Assembly: GCA_030043455.1 (NCBI GenBank)
Contig: JASHXQ010000261.1
Span: 1 to 31,869 of the forward strand
Direction of reading: 5' to 3'
DNA from: Nitrososphaerales archaeon
GTDB lineage: Archaea > Thermoproteota > Nitrososphaeria > Nitrososphaerales > CADDZS01
DNA length: 31,869 bases
A model generated the notes under the pieces. That model was given only the letters and a program-made list of their open reading frames with translations, had not been told where the DNA came from and did no database searches. The translations under genes were made by a program, and so were the position numbers. Below, one piece after another: positions 8,485 through 15,977 of this stretch (its first letter is position 1; each line of letters begins with the position of its first letter).

Positions 8485-8539
8485 ACTCCAGTCTTCGCCA
8501 GAAAAGAAGGAACGCTTGGTATACCGAAGTTAGAGCTAA

Positions 8540-8656
8540 TTAAGAGGAATCGGAGCCGGAGTTAGTACCAGTCAGGGCAGATATATATCGGACGTACTTC
8601 CTGCCGCGTAAAATTATCTTCCCTCCCCGAGTCTTCAACCCTTGAGTCTGGCCCAT
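8540..8656 (-). CDS. Possible basic micro-protein, 38 residues
   Basis: A short ATG frame between the nitrilase-like gene and the two-domain protein gene, all on the minus strand. The product starts MGQTQGLKTRGGKIILRGRK, is strongly basic and then ends in a Ser/Gly-rich tail. A TATA-like palindrome lies inside it, so it may simply be upstream leader sequence. Support is only the reasonable composition and position 30 bases after the preceding stop. Confidence 0.25.
   Translation of the reverse strand: MGQTQGLKTRGGKIILRGRKYVRYISALTGTNSGSDSS
8580..8589. promoter_or_regulatory. Palindromic TATA-like element GATATATATC
   Basis: A perfect 10-base palindrome in the gap before the two-domain protein gene (start 8484, minus strand). 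Used as a minus-strand TATA box it would give a leader of roughly 70 bases. Confidence 0.35.
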
Positions 8657-8686
8657 CACATTCTTTTGCCTCTCGTTCGATTTGCT

Positions 8687-9472
8687 CTAATCTCTGAAAT
8701 ACGCCACCGGTTTTCGCTCGGTCAACCGCTCTCTTCTTAGGGCAGCGATTTCTTCGTCAAAGGAGAGATTCACCACAAACATATTCGCGCCAGAAACGGG
8801 TTTGACGAGCTCTTTTACCAGCATGATGCCCTGAGACTTCTTATAAGAAAGAGCAAGCAGCTCACTTTTTCCCGGGACTCGTGCACCCAAAAATGGATTA
8901 GGGGCTATGATGGGCACCCTATTTTCCAGAACACGGGCGATCAGATAGGATCGCCAGGGGCTGATGCCTTGGGCCGTGATGAGGGAAGGATTGAGCAAGA
9001 GTTCAGCGCCTTTCAGCACGAGAGTTCTCGCACTTTCAGGGAAGACAACGTCGTGGCAGACCATCACTCCAGTCGAGATACCGTTGATCTTGAAAGGCTC
9101 GAAGGAGTCTCCACCGACCGCGAGTTCGTTCTCCCGACGAAAGAGATGCACTTTCTTCTGTTTGGAAAGGACCTTACCTTCGGGGGAAATCGTGGGACTG
9201 AGAAAAAAAGTACTCTCGCCCATTTTCTCAAAGATACCTCCCATATTGATGTACGCGTCGAGTGACCTCGCAAGATCCTGAAACGAGCCGTAGAGGGGAT
9301 CGTCGTCGCCGGTAAGAATTCTCTCGATCAACCAATGCTCGGGGAGACAGATCAATCGGGCCGAACGAAGCTCGGCAGCTCTCCTCGCCGCCTTAATGAC
9401 CTCTCGGATTGCCCGGGCTTCATCTTTCGGATAAAGATGGCTCTGGATGGCGGCTATTCTCAAAATTGCCAT
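8687..9472 (-). CDS. Carbon-nitrogen (nitrilase superfamily) hydrolase
   Basis: A 261-residue enzyme of the nitrilase/amidase superfamily, which hydrolyses amides or related C-N bonds through a cysteine thioester. The Glu-Lys-Cys triad is visible: E45 in CLPEHWL, K107 in KQKKVHLF, C139 in MVCHDVVFPESAR. The typical LLNPSLITAQG and ARVLENRVPIIAPN segments follow. The length fits a stand-alone domain without fusion. The ATG lies 7 bases after the CoaBC stop, so the two are very probably one operon; a link to amide turnover near pantothenate/CoA is possible but only inferred. The substrate cannot be read from the sequence. Confidence 0.87.
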   Translation of the reverse strand: MAILRIAAIQSHLYPKDEARAIREVIKAARRAAELRSARLICLPEHWLIERILTGDDDPLYGSFQDLARSLDAYINMGGIFEKMGESTFFLSPTISPEGKVLSKQKKVHLFRRENELAVGGDSFEPFKINGISTGVMVCHDVVFPESARTLVLKGAELLLNPSLITAQGISPWRSYLIARVLENRVPIIAPNPFLGARVPGKSELLALSYKKSQGIMLVKELVKPVSGANMFVVNLSFDEEIAALRRERLTERKPVAYFRD

Positions 9473-9479
9473 GATCGTT

Positions 9480-10733
9480 CTAAAAATTGACCAGACGTCT
9501 TTCTATAAGGAAATCAATGATCTGATCTGCAATTGCGTCTTTGGGAGCCCTCTCCAAAAATTTGGCTTCACCTTCCTTGGGTATGAGAGTCACCTCGTTC
9601 TCGTCCGAACCAAACCCGATGTCACCCCGGCTCACGTCATTAGCAACGACGAGATCCGACCCGGAGCTCTCCAGGCTCTCTCTTGCCCGGTTGAGGAGCT
9701 CTGCCTTACCGTACTCTGCCTTGAAAGAGACCACGCACACTTCCGGGTGCTTTTCTTTGGCTGTCTTGATGATTTTGGGTGTTGCTCCAAGCTCTAGAGT
9801 CAGGTTCTTCTTTTCACGGGTACTGATCTTCCCGGTTTTTGGATGGAGCACGGCGTAATCCGCCGGAGCCGCTGCTGCGATGAACACGTCATACTCGCCG
9901 GTGTCGAGCTCTTCAAGAACCACCTTCAGCATTTCTTCGGTGGTCGTGACATGTCTTACTTTCTTGATCCCCGGCGGGATTTGGACACCTGGCCCGGCAA
10001 TCAAACAGACATTCCCCGCTCCTCCTCTTATGCAGGCTTCAGTTAGGGCAACGCCCATTTTTCCCGAGCTACCATTGGAGATGTAACGTACCTGGTCAAT
10101 GGGTTCTCTGGTGGGTCCAGCGGTTACCAAGAACCCCAGAGATTGCAACTCATCCGGGGCTGACTCCTTCATTTTTCCCGCCCCCAAGGCAACTATGGTG
10201 GCTGCGAGAATTTCTTCGGGAGTGGCGAGCTTGGACTTGGATTCCTCGAGCCGTCCCGAGACAAGAACCACGCCGGTTTTCTTCAGTGTCTCAACCGATT
10301 CCTGCAAGATGGGGTTCCGAAGCATGGGTTCGTGCATAGCAGGTGCGATCACGATTGGTTTTCCTGAACCGAGAAAAGTACAGAACAATATGGCTACAGG
10401 ATCGTCAGCGATTCCGTGGGCGAATTTGGAAATGGAATTGGCAGTGCAAGGTGCAACTAGAACCGCGTCTACTAACGAGGTCAGCTGCACATGCTCCACC
10501 CGTCCAGTGATTTCTGTAACTGGTTTGTTTCCCGTAGACCATTCGAAAATCGCCGGGGAAACAAGTTCCGCTGCTTCCTGTGTCATGACAACCGTGATGT
10601 CGGCTCCATGGCGCATGAGGGTCCTAGCGATCCTCGGGGCCTCGAAAATAGAAACGCTCGCCGTAACACCGAACGCAATTTTCCTGCCCGAGAGTTCGCT
10701 CCCGTCAGAACTAGTGATCTCTTTCAGGTACAA
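9480..10733 (-). CDS. coaBC: CoaBC: phosphopantothenoylcysteine synthetase/decarboxylase
   Basis: A 417-residue bifunctional enzyme that joins cysteine to 4'-phosphopantothenate and decarboxylates the product to 4'-phosphopantetheine in coenzyme A synthesis. The N-terminal flavoprotein (CoaC) half has KIAFGVTASVS, the catalytic His (H81 in VEHVQL), APCTANSISKFAHGIAD and PAMHEPML, with His where bacterial enzymes often have Asn. The C-terminal ligase (CoaB) half has VTAGPTREPIDQVRYISNGSSGKMG, AAAPADY and the late VANDVSR segment. TTG 10733 is the first usable start in frame, and YLKEI after it fits the family N-terminus. It is followed at once by the nitrilase-like gene. Confidence 0.93.
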   Translation of the reverse strand: MYLKEITSSDGSELSGRKIAFGVTASVSIFEAPRIARTLMRHGADITVVMTQEAAELVSPAIFEWSTGNKPVTEITGRVEHVQLTSLVDAVLVAPCTANSISKFAHGIADDPVAILFCTFLGSGKPIVIAPAMHEPMLRNPILQESVETLKKTGVVLVSGRLEESKSKLATPEEILAATIVALGAGKMKESAPDELQSLGFLVTAGPTREPIDQVRYISNGSSGKMGVALTEACIRGGAGNVCLIAGPGVQIPPGIKKVRHVTTTEEMLKVVLEELDTGEYDVFIAAAAPADYAVLHPKTGKISTREKKNLTLELGATPKIIKTAKEKHPEVCVVSFKAEYGKAELLNRARESLESSGSDLVVANDVSRGDIGFGSDENEVTLIPKEGEAKFLERAPKDAIADQIIDFLIERRLVNF

Positions 10734-10841
10734 AGCTTCTTCCGCTGAGCTTACTCCGCATTGGTCGACGGGCTTTTTGCTTTTTCCTCGGCAGGAAAAA
10801 ATGGGACATGGACTCTTCCATAGCCCATTTCTTTGTCCGCT

Positions 10842-11444
10842 TTACTTCTCTCTTATCCGAATTACGTATCCGAGACCGCCGAGAATCGCTCCAAGGACAG
10901 CAATAAGGACAAACAGTCCGATCCAGAACTCTAGCCGCCCGAGATCGGTTAGGTGGATTTGCAGGTCTGTGTATCCGAGACCTCCCCCAGAGACCGGAGT
11001 TTCATCGTATCCTGCAATGTAACCACCGTAGGTCATTAACAGCATCGAAACGGCTACTCCCACGTTCATGAACAGATAGTGTCCCCAGGCGAGCAGGTTT
11101 GTCAGTCCGCGGTACGGCTTGCCCTGAATACCTTCAATGTAGAAATAGAACATCGAAGTAACGGCGACTCCAATGACTCCAACTACAACATACAGAATGT
11201 AGCCCGTGAACATCCAAGTCCCGCCTCCGCCAGAAACGATTACTTTTGCGGGGCTGAAGTACCAATTGATTCCTAGATAACTCTGGGGTTCCACGATGAG
11301 CACCGTGGCGATGGCTGCGATCAAGCCTTGAGCCACGGCTGCCCAGATGAACCTGCTTGACCACCTGCTTGCTACTAATTTAGACGCAACGTCTTGTTGC
11401 AATTTCTTCCCATCACAATCCTTCATGAAGCGTGGGGGAGTCAA
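10842..11444 (-). CDS. Four-helix membrane protein of unknown function
   Basis: A 200-residue integral membrane protein with four hydrophobic helices, near residues 31-52, 76-100, 117-141 and 172-196. Between helices 2 and 3 is YIEGIQGKPYRGLTNLLAWGHYLF, and helix 3 has MNVGVAVSMLLMTYGGYIAG. Gly-rich turns (SGGGGTWMFTGY, VSGGGLGY) and isolated His residues recall heme-copper oxidase-like membrane families, but the typical paired His ligands are not seen, so no such function is claimed. The start is TTG 11444, or ATG 11426 (MKDCDGKK) six codons later. It lies 108 bases upstream of coaBC. Confidence 0.7.
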   Translation of the reverse strand: MTPPRFMKDCDGKKLQQDVASKLVASRWSSRFIWAAVAQGLIAAIATVLIVEPQSYLGINWYFSPAKVIVSGGGGTWMFTGYILYVVVGVIGVAVTSMFYFYIEGIQGKPYRGLTNLLAWGHYLFMNVGVAVSMLLMTYGGYIAGYDETPVSGGGLGYTDLQIHLTDLGRLEFWIGLFVLIAVLGAILGGLGYVIRIREK

Positions 11445-11842
11445 TCCGGCAAAAGCTCGTCCGTACAGCTGCTAGCGTTTGCATGCAACGAGAGTGACAA
11501 CGTCAGCAATGTAAGGGTTTTGAACCATCATATTTGCGCTAAACCAAAACCGCCTGCAGACTGCCATCGCTAGAACAAACTTTGGTGTTTATCTAGGAGA
11601 AAGGAATCGACTGAGCGCGCCTTCGAGTTTGTAAAATCGGTCCTCACCGTTATGGATAGAGAGTAGCAAAAGAAGAGTAGGAGTCGGAACCCTGAGGATT
11701 TGGGCTAAGAAAAAAGGATTGTAGTTAGCGCAGCTTTTTTTTGGAAAATCAAAGCGAACGTTTCTTGAGTATTGACAATCCCCTCAAAAAGTCGATCCTG
11801 CTGAACAATGACAAGCAGTATTTCCCGATCATACTCATCAAT
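11445..11842. other. Long intergenic region between divergent genes
   Basis: About 400 bases between the minus-strand membrane protein and the plus-strand ABC operon. It holds a perfect 10-base palindrome TTGCATGCAA (11479-11488) and a run of eight or more T (around 11734-11742). A TTG-started frame from 11741 joins the ABC ATPase frame, but its 51 residues do not look like an ABC N-terminus. No tRNA-like fold, repeat array or convincing small gene was seen. Confidence 0.5.
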
Positions 11843-11851
11843 CCCTATATG
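11843..11851 (+). promoter_or_regulatory. TATA-like box for the ABC operon
   Basis: CCCTATATG lies about 45 bases before the TTG start chosen for the ATPase (11894), predicting transcription from near 11875 and a short leader containing GAGAG. Confidence 0.35.
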
Positions 11852-11893
11852 ATTGGATGGCAGCTTACTCTCGAAAAAGAGAGTTGCAAAGAC

Positions 11894-12634
11894 TTGGCTG
11901 ACCTCGTAATCGAAAATTTGTCGAAGAAATACGGGGATGTAGTGGCACTGAATGATGTTTCCTTGCGAATAGGCACAGGGGAAATCGTGGGCCTTCTGGG
12001 GCCCAATGGTGCTGGAAAATCCACACTGCTGAAAATCATCGTCGGTATTCTTCGGCCCACCACCGGCAAGGTTAGGATAGGTGGGATTGACATTCTAGAA
12101 AACCCCGAAGCTGCTAAGAAAATCATAGGCTATGTTCCGGAGAATGCATCTCTTTACACCAATCTAACGGTGTGGGAGTTTCTCAGCTTTGTGGGAAAGA
12201 TCCGAAGCGTCCCAGGCGACGTCTTGAAAGAAAAAATCTCGAGCTCATTGAAGACCTTTGACATCGAGGAAAAGCGAAATGCGTTGATAGGGAGTCTGTC
12301 CAAGGGGACAAAACAAAAAGTAGCGATTATAGCATCCACGCTCCATGATCCAAGCTTTCTTGTACTGGACGAGCCTCTGAGCGGTCTCGATCCCAGAACC
12401 CAGAGGTTCGTGAATCAGTGGATAGCCCAAACAGCGGCGGCGGGAACCACTGTTTTCCTTTCCACGCATAATCTTGACATCGCGCAGGAATACGCCAGCA
12501 GGATCGCGATTATCGATCATGGCAAGATCGTGGCGATGGGAGAGCTTGATTCCCTGAGAAAACTCGCCAACTCGAACAAGGACGCGAAGCTGGACGACGT
12601 GTTCCTGAAACTTACCGAAGATGTTCCCGCCTGA
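11894..12634 (+). CDS. ABC transporter ATP-binding protein
   Basis: A 246-residue ATPase subunit of an ABC-2-like transporter. Walker A is GPNGAGKST (about 36-44), the Q-loop region follows as IGYVPENASLY, the signature is the variant LSKGTKQKV typical of ABC-2-type subunits, Walker B with catalytic Glu is FLVLDEPLSGLD, and the H-loop is FLSTHNLD. The start TTG 11894 gives MADLVIENLSKKYG, the normal beginning of the domain, and fits an upstream TATA-like box. In-frame alternatives are ATG 11849 and TTG 11741. The permease gene begins 20 bases after its stop, so both form one complex at the membrane. The substrate is unknown. Confidence 0.9.
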   Translation: MADLVIENLSKKYGDVVALNDVSLRIGTGEIVGLLGPNGAGKSTLLKIIVGILRPTTGKVRIGGIDILENPEAAKKIIGYVPENASLYTNLTVWEFLSFVGKIRSVPGDVLKEKISSSLKTFDIEEKRNALIGSLSKGTKQKVAIIASTLHDPSFLVLDEPLSGLDPRTQRFVNQWIAQTAAAGTTVFLSTHNLDIAQEYASRIAIIDHGKIVAMGELDSLRKLANSNKDAKLDDVFLKLTEDVPA

Positions 12635-12654
12635 TTAAATCGTGAAGCAGTCTT

Positions 12655-14286
12655 TTGAGCTTCCTCCAGTCGTGGCAGAACATAGGTCTCCTCACGAGGT
12701 ACTGGATGAAAGGTCGATTTTCAAAGGCTACAGCTCTTGGAATGTTGCTGGGAGAAGTGGCGTTCTCTGCCTTTGTCCTCTTTGCCGGAAACATCTTCCT
12801 CTCCTTCACAAGTCGCTTTGGAGAGACTGGGGGAGCTCAGCTGTCCGAAGTTTCGTGGAGTCTAGTGTTGAGCTTCTATCTCATCGGGCTGATCCAAGCG
12901 GGATTGAGTGGGTTCGGACTGCCGATCATTTCGGCGGATATTGATTACGTGTTTACCTCTCCGATCAAGACCTTTCAAGTATTCGCGGCAAAGATCGTAC
13001 AAAGCTCCCTCACGCTCATACTTACAGTTCCCCCGATTCTTTTACTCTATCTCAGATCAGCCTTATTTTACAAGACTTCCATCGAGACTGCCCTAATCGC
13101 AGGAGTGATAACCCTGGTCTATTTTCTGCTTGGGCTAATCCTGAGCGCGGACATTACGCTTGCCTTCAGGGCCAACTCTGATCAGAAGAGGATTGCTGTT
13201 CTGAAGTACCTGTTTGCAGGAGTGATTCTGGGAATAAGCTTCATTCCCCTAGTTTTCCTGGTTCCCGGTGCGAGTTCGTCTTCCTATTCCGGATTGCTAT
13301 CATCCCTAATAAGAACTCTGCCGAGCGGCGTGGTTGCGCAGATCTCGGTGGGCTTAGTCAGTGGCCTTGCGATCAGTTTTGAAAATTACTTGATCGATTT
13401 CGCAGTTCTTGGTATCTGGTTAGGGGCTGTTATCGTGATTGGAGCGAGACTTTCCCAGCAACAGTTCTACGAAGCGCTACAATTCACGGATAGGTCGAAT
13501 CGAGACTCGGCTTCCGCTTCCGACAAGGTATCCACTACTTCGACATTCACCCTCGAAAGTAAATCAGTATGGCCGGTGGTCTCTGCAAAGGAAAAAATCG
13601 TGATGAAGCGAGCCAAGGAAGGACGGGGTCTCTTCTTCAGTGCCCTAATCCTTTCCTTATTCTTGGTAATATACGCTCTCGCCGGCACTTTCACGTCTTC
13701 ACCCACCTCATTTCTCCTAATCCTGTTCATCATCGGATCCTTCGGGTCAGGAAATGCCTGGAGCTGGATAGAAAAAGAGAGGCTTTGGATCCTGAAGACT
13801 TCGACGATTAGCCTCCGGAGGTATGTAAAGCAAGTATTTCTCGCGAGGGTTACTCCTCTGTTGCTTTATCTGGCGCCAGCCATAGTCGCTGTAGGGCTCG
13901 CTTTAATCTATGCTAATTGGGGAAATGCTGCTTTTCTCTTCCGGATTCTGCTCGCTCTTGTGGGAGCTGTGGAAATTGCAGCGATCACGATGGGTGGGAG
14001 CATGTACTTTGCCTCCAAGTACGCCCAGAGTTCCACTGACGATCTTCTGTCTTCGCAAGGCCAGGATCTTACCAACTTGAAGCGGACGATTTACCAGACA
14101 ATTGTGAATCTACTATTCGTGGGACCGATCATGCTTCTAGTTCTAGTGTCCACCTTCATCGGAAACGGCTCGATCGTATTAACTTCAGTAGCCATTTCTC
14201 TTGCAGCAATAGCCTACACGGTGGGAATTCTCGAGATCGGCTTGAATCTTGCTGGAGATTCAATCGCAAGGAGAGAAGATCTATAG
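12655..14286 (+). CDS. ABC transporter permease, 543 residues
   Basis: A large membrane subunit with about twelve hydrophobic helices in two halves, separated by a polar loop rich in Ser and Thr (around residues 280-310). The first half contains DIDYVFTSPIKTFQVFAAKI, a pattern seen in ABC-2-type permeases with a conserved P-(I/V)-x-x-x-x-(I/V) coupling region. The second half has WSWIEKERLWILKTSTISLRRYVKQVFLARV, another coupling-helix-like stretch. It lies 20 bases downstream of the ATPase gene. Start is TTG. The double-length layout suggests one polypeptide could supply both transmembrane halves. The stop lies two bases from that of the convergent beta-propeller gene. Confidence 0.82.
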   Translation: MSFLQSWQNIGLLTRYWMKGRFSKATALGMLLGEVAFSAFVLFAGNIFLSFTSRFGETGGAQLSEVSWSLVLSFYLIGLIQAGLSGFGLPIISADIDYVFTSPIKTFQVFAAKIVQSSLTLILTVPPILLLYLRSALFYKTSIETALIAGVITLVYFLLGLILSADITLAFRANSDQKRIAVLKYLFAGVILGISFIPLVFLVPGASSSSYSGLLSSLIRTLPSGVVAQISVGLVSGLAISFENYLIDFAVLGIWLGAVIVIGARLSQQQFYEALQFTDRSNRDSASASDKVSTTSTFTLESKSVWPVVSAKEKIVMKRAKEGRGLFFSALILSLFLVIYALAGTFTSSPTSFLLILFIIGSFGSGNAWSWIEKERLWILKTSTISLRRYVKQVFLARVTPLLLYLAPAIVAVGLALIYANWGNAAFLFRILLALVGAVEIAAITMGGSMYFASKYAQSSTDDLLSSQGQDLTNLKRTIYQTIVNLLFVGPIMLLVLVSTFIGNGSIVLTSVAISLAAIAYTVGILEIGLNLAGDSIARREDL

Positions 14287-14288
14287 TC

Positions 14289-15569
14289 TCAGGGCAACAA
14301 GATCGTTATGTTGTACTGAGGAATTTTAAGAGCCGTTATGAAATCTGCGGCGAACGGCAGTGCGTAGGTCTGATTATTCACAGGGTCAAACTCGAACAGA
14401 GAGAGATTGCTAGATTCGAAGGTTGCAAATATTCCCAGATTTTGGCCACTCACTACATACAACGTGTTGACTCCACAACCGGAAAAGCCGTTACAGTCCG
14501 GGCTACCTGAAAGGAAGATCTCGTTCGTGAAGGGATCTACATCAATGCCCCTTAGCTGATTCGCATACGCCGTGAAGGGTATCTCTGCTGTTATCTGGTT
14601 GGTTGTGCAGTTGATCGCCACAAGCAGGTTTTGTGAAGCAGTGACATAGAGCATGTTGGTGGCGGTATCGGGAGCCAAGTTGTAGGTAAGCAAATTGATG
14701 GGAATTTGCGCCACAACTCGTAATCCAGATGGGGTGGGAGCTACTCCTATTATGTACTCCTCAACGAAACCACAATACGTCGTGCAGACGGCGAAATACA
14801 AAACTCCGGTTTCAGGGTTAATCGTGATCGGATTGTCGCCAGCTTCAGGATCGCCAGTGAAGGTGGTCGAACTTTCGATGAGGTTGGTCTTGCCGTTGAT
14901 TTGATAGATGGTAGTGTTCCCATTGTATCCATTCCAAGTAGTGTTCATCGCGTAGACCACGTCTTGCTTTGGATCCGCCGCAATGAAGGTCAAACTCGAA
15001 TTGTAGTACGAAGAAATCTGATTGGTGTCTCCATTGATGATTTCATTCCCGAAGTAGATAGTATTCGTGTCCGGATCCACCACCGGAGTCCCCCCGCCTG
15101 AATAATTCGATGGTATGGTTGTAATGAGAGTATCCGTGCTACCGTTTATCACTGCGAGCCCGGAATAGTTCGAAGGCGAATAACTGACGTACAGCAAATC
15201 CGTTTTGGTGTTTAGAGCGCTATAATCAGCAAACCCGGGCAAAGTGATATTAGAGTAAACAAGATCCGACAGAGAATTATTCTCGCTGACAGTGTTTGTT
15301 TGGAAGAACGTCTGCGTAATATTGGTGACGTAACCGCCATTTTCGGTGGCGGTAGCGAATCTTGTTGAATTTGAAATCTCGGTCGTCGTCTTCAACGAAA
15401 TTAATGTGACGGTCGTTCCATTCGATGCCGGACTTTCGGTTGTGACAGAAATCTGAGTCCGTTGTCCACTACTTGATACCCCGTACTCGTAACCAATCAA
15501 GCCACTCGCCAATACGATGAAGATCAGAACTGCAGTAGCAACCTGACCGATTCCAGATCTTGATCCCAA
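14289..15569 (-). CDS. Membrane-anchored, sequon-rich beta-propeller protein
   Basis: A 426-residue exported protein. An N-terminal hydrophobic helix (VATAVLIFIVLASGLIGYEYG) acts as signal or anchor. A Ser/Thr-rich stalk follows (to about residue 100), then repeats of the YVTN/NHL-like type: LLYVSYSPSNYSGLAVING, TNTIYFGNEIINGDT, TGVLYFAVCTTYC, TNMLYVTASQNLL, TNEIFLSGSPDC, NTLYVVSG, each a strand pattern with a turn. About fifteen N-x-S/T sequons are present, suggesting heavy N-glycosylation. Paired cysteines (CTTYC, CNGFSGC) suggest disulfides outside the cell. TTG start with an AGGGGAT ribosome site 8 bases upstream. A cell-surface binding or structural role is inferred; no enzyme motif was seen. 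Confidence 0.82.
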   Translation of the reverse strand: MGSRSGIGQVATAVLIFIVLASGLIGYEYGVSSSGQRTQISVTTESPASNGTTVTLISLKTTTEISNSTRFATATENGGYVTNITQTFFQTNTVSENNSLSDLVYSNITLPGFADYSALNTKTDLLYVSYSPSNYSGLAVINGSTDTLITTIPSNYSGGGTPVVDPDTNTIYFGNEIINGDTNQISSYYNSSLTFIAADPKQDVVYAMNTTWNGYNGNTTIYQINGKTNLIESSTTFTGDPEAGDNPITINPETGVLYFAVCTTYCGFVEEYIIGVAPTPSGLRVVAQIPINLLTYNLAPDTATNMLYVTASQNLLVAINCTTNQITAEIPFTAYANQLRGIDVDPFTNEIFLSGSPDCNGFSGCGVNTLYVVSGQNLGIFATFESSNLSLFEFDPVNNQTYALPFAADFITALKIPQYNITILLP

Positions 15570-15601
15570 TCGAGATCCCCTTTGCGATCAATTGGTGGCA
15601 T

Positions 15602-15609
15602 CATAAATT
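15602..15609 (-). promoter_or_regulatory. TATA-like box for the beta-propeller gene
   Basis: AATTTATG on the minus strand, about 36 bases before the TTG start, leaving room for the AGGGGAT ribosome site. Confidence 0.35.
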
Positions 15610-15615
15610 ATCTTC

Positions 15616-15846
15616 CTATTGTGATTCCAGAATGTGAGGAATGGGGTGATATTGGTCTAGCTCGATTCTCTCGTACACAAATTGATCAGTGTACGACTCC
15701 CATTCTTCCTGAGAGACGCCAGCTCTGACCTCTTGGATGGCCCGCTCCTTAGAAGAGAACACTCCAAAAATTAGGTCAATTACAGTTTCGGTATCAGTGG
15801 CGGCCCGCCATTGAGAAGGCCAATAAGCAATCCAGAGCTCATTCAT
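15616..15846 (-). CDS. Small unknown protein, 76 residues
   Basis: A soluble acidic protein starting MNELWIAYWPSQWRAATDTE and ending in HPIPHILESQ. It contains FGVFSSKERAIQEVRAGVSQEEW, a helix that looks like those in small proteins handling data-like single-domain folds, but no family is recognised. The frame is open further upstream, but the ATG at 15846 follows AAAGGACC, a fair ribosome site, and a GTATAC-containing element (near 15878) lies at promoter distance. It is divergent from the APC permease gene and 46 bases upstream of the beta-propeller gene on the same strand. Confidence 0.6.
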   Translation of the reverse strand: MNELWIAYWPSQWRAATDTETVIDLIFGVFSSKERAIQEVRAGVSQEEWESYTDQFVYERIELDQYHPIPHILESQ

Positions 15847-15947
15847 ACATTGGTCCTTTAGGTTTAGAGGCCCTTGTATACAAAAATTCGTCTCTCTGGC
15901 GGTACAATTCGCGGAGTTTTGCAGAAAAATAGTCTCTCGGGTGACCG

Positions 15948-15955
15948 TTAAATAC
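15948..15955 (+). promoter_or_regulatory. TATA box TTAAATAC for the APC permease
   Basis: TTAAATAC about 26-30 bases before the GTG start, predicting a leaderless transcript. The same octamer occurs at the same spacing before the M42 peptidase gene. Confidence 0.5.
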
Positions 15956-15977
15956 GGCCCGTGTTGACCAGCGAGCT

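Noticed and set aside
10099..11022. 307-residue plus-strand open frame
   Set aside because: It runs antisense through coaBC and the four-helix membrane gene; its product is Ser/Arg/Pro-rich with no domain, a mirror of the real genes.
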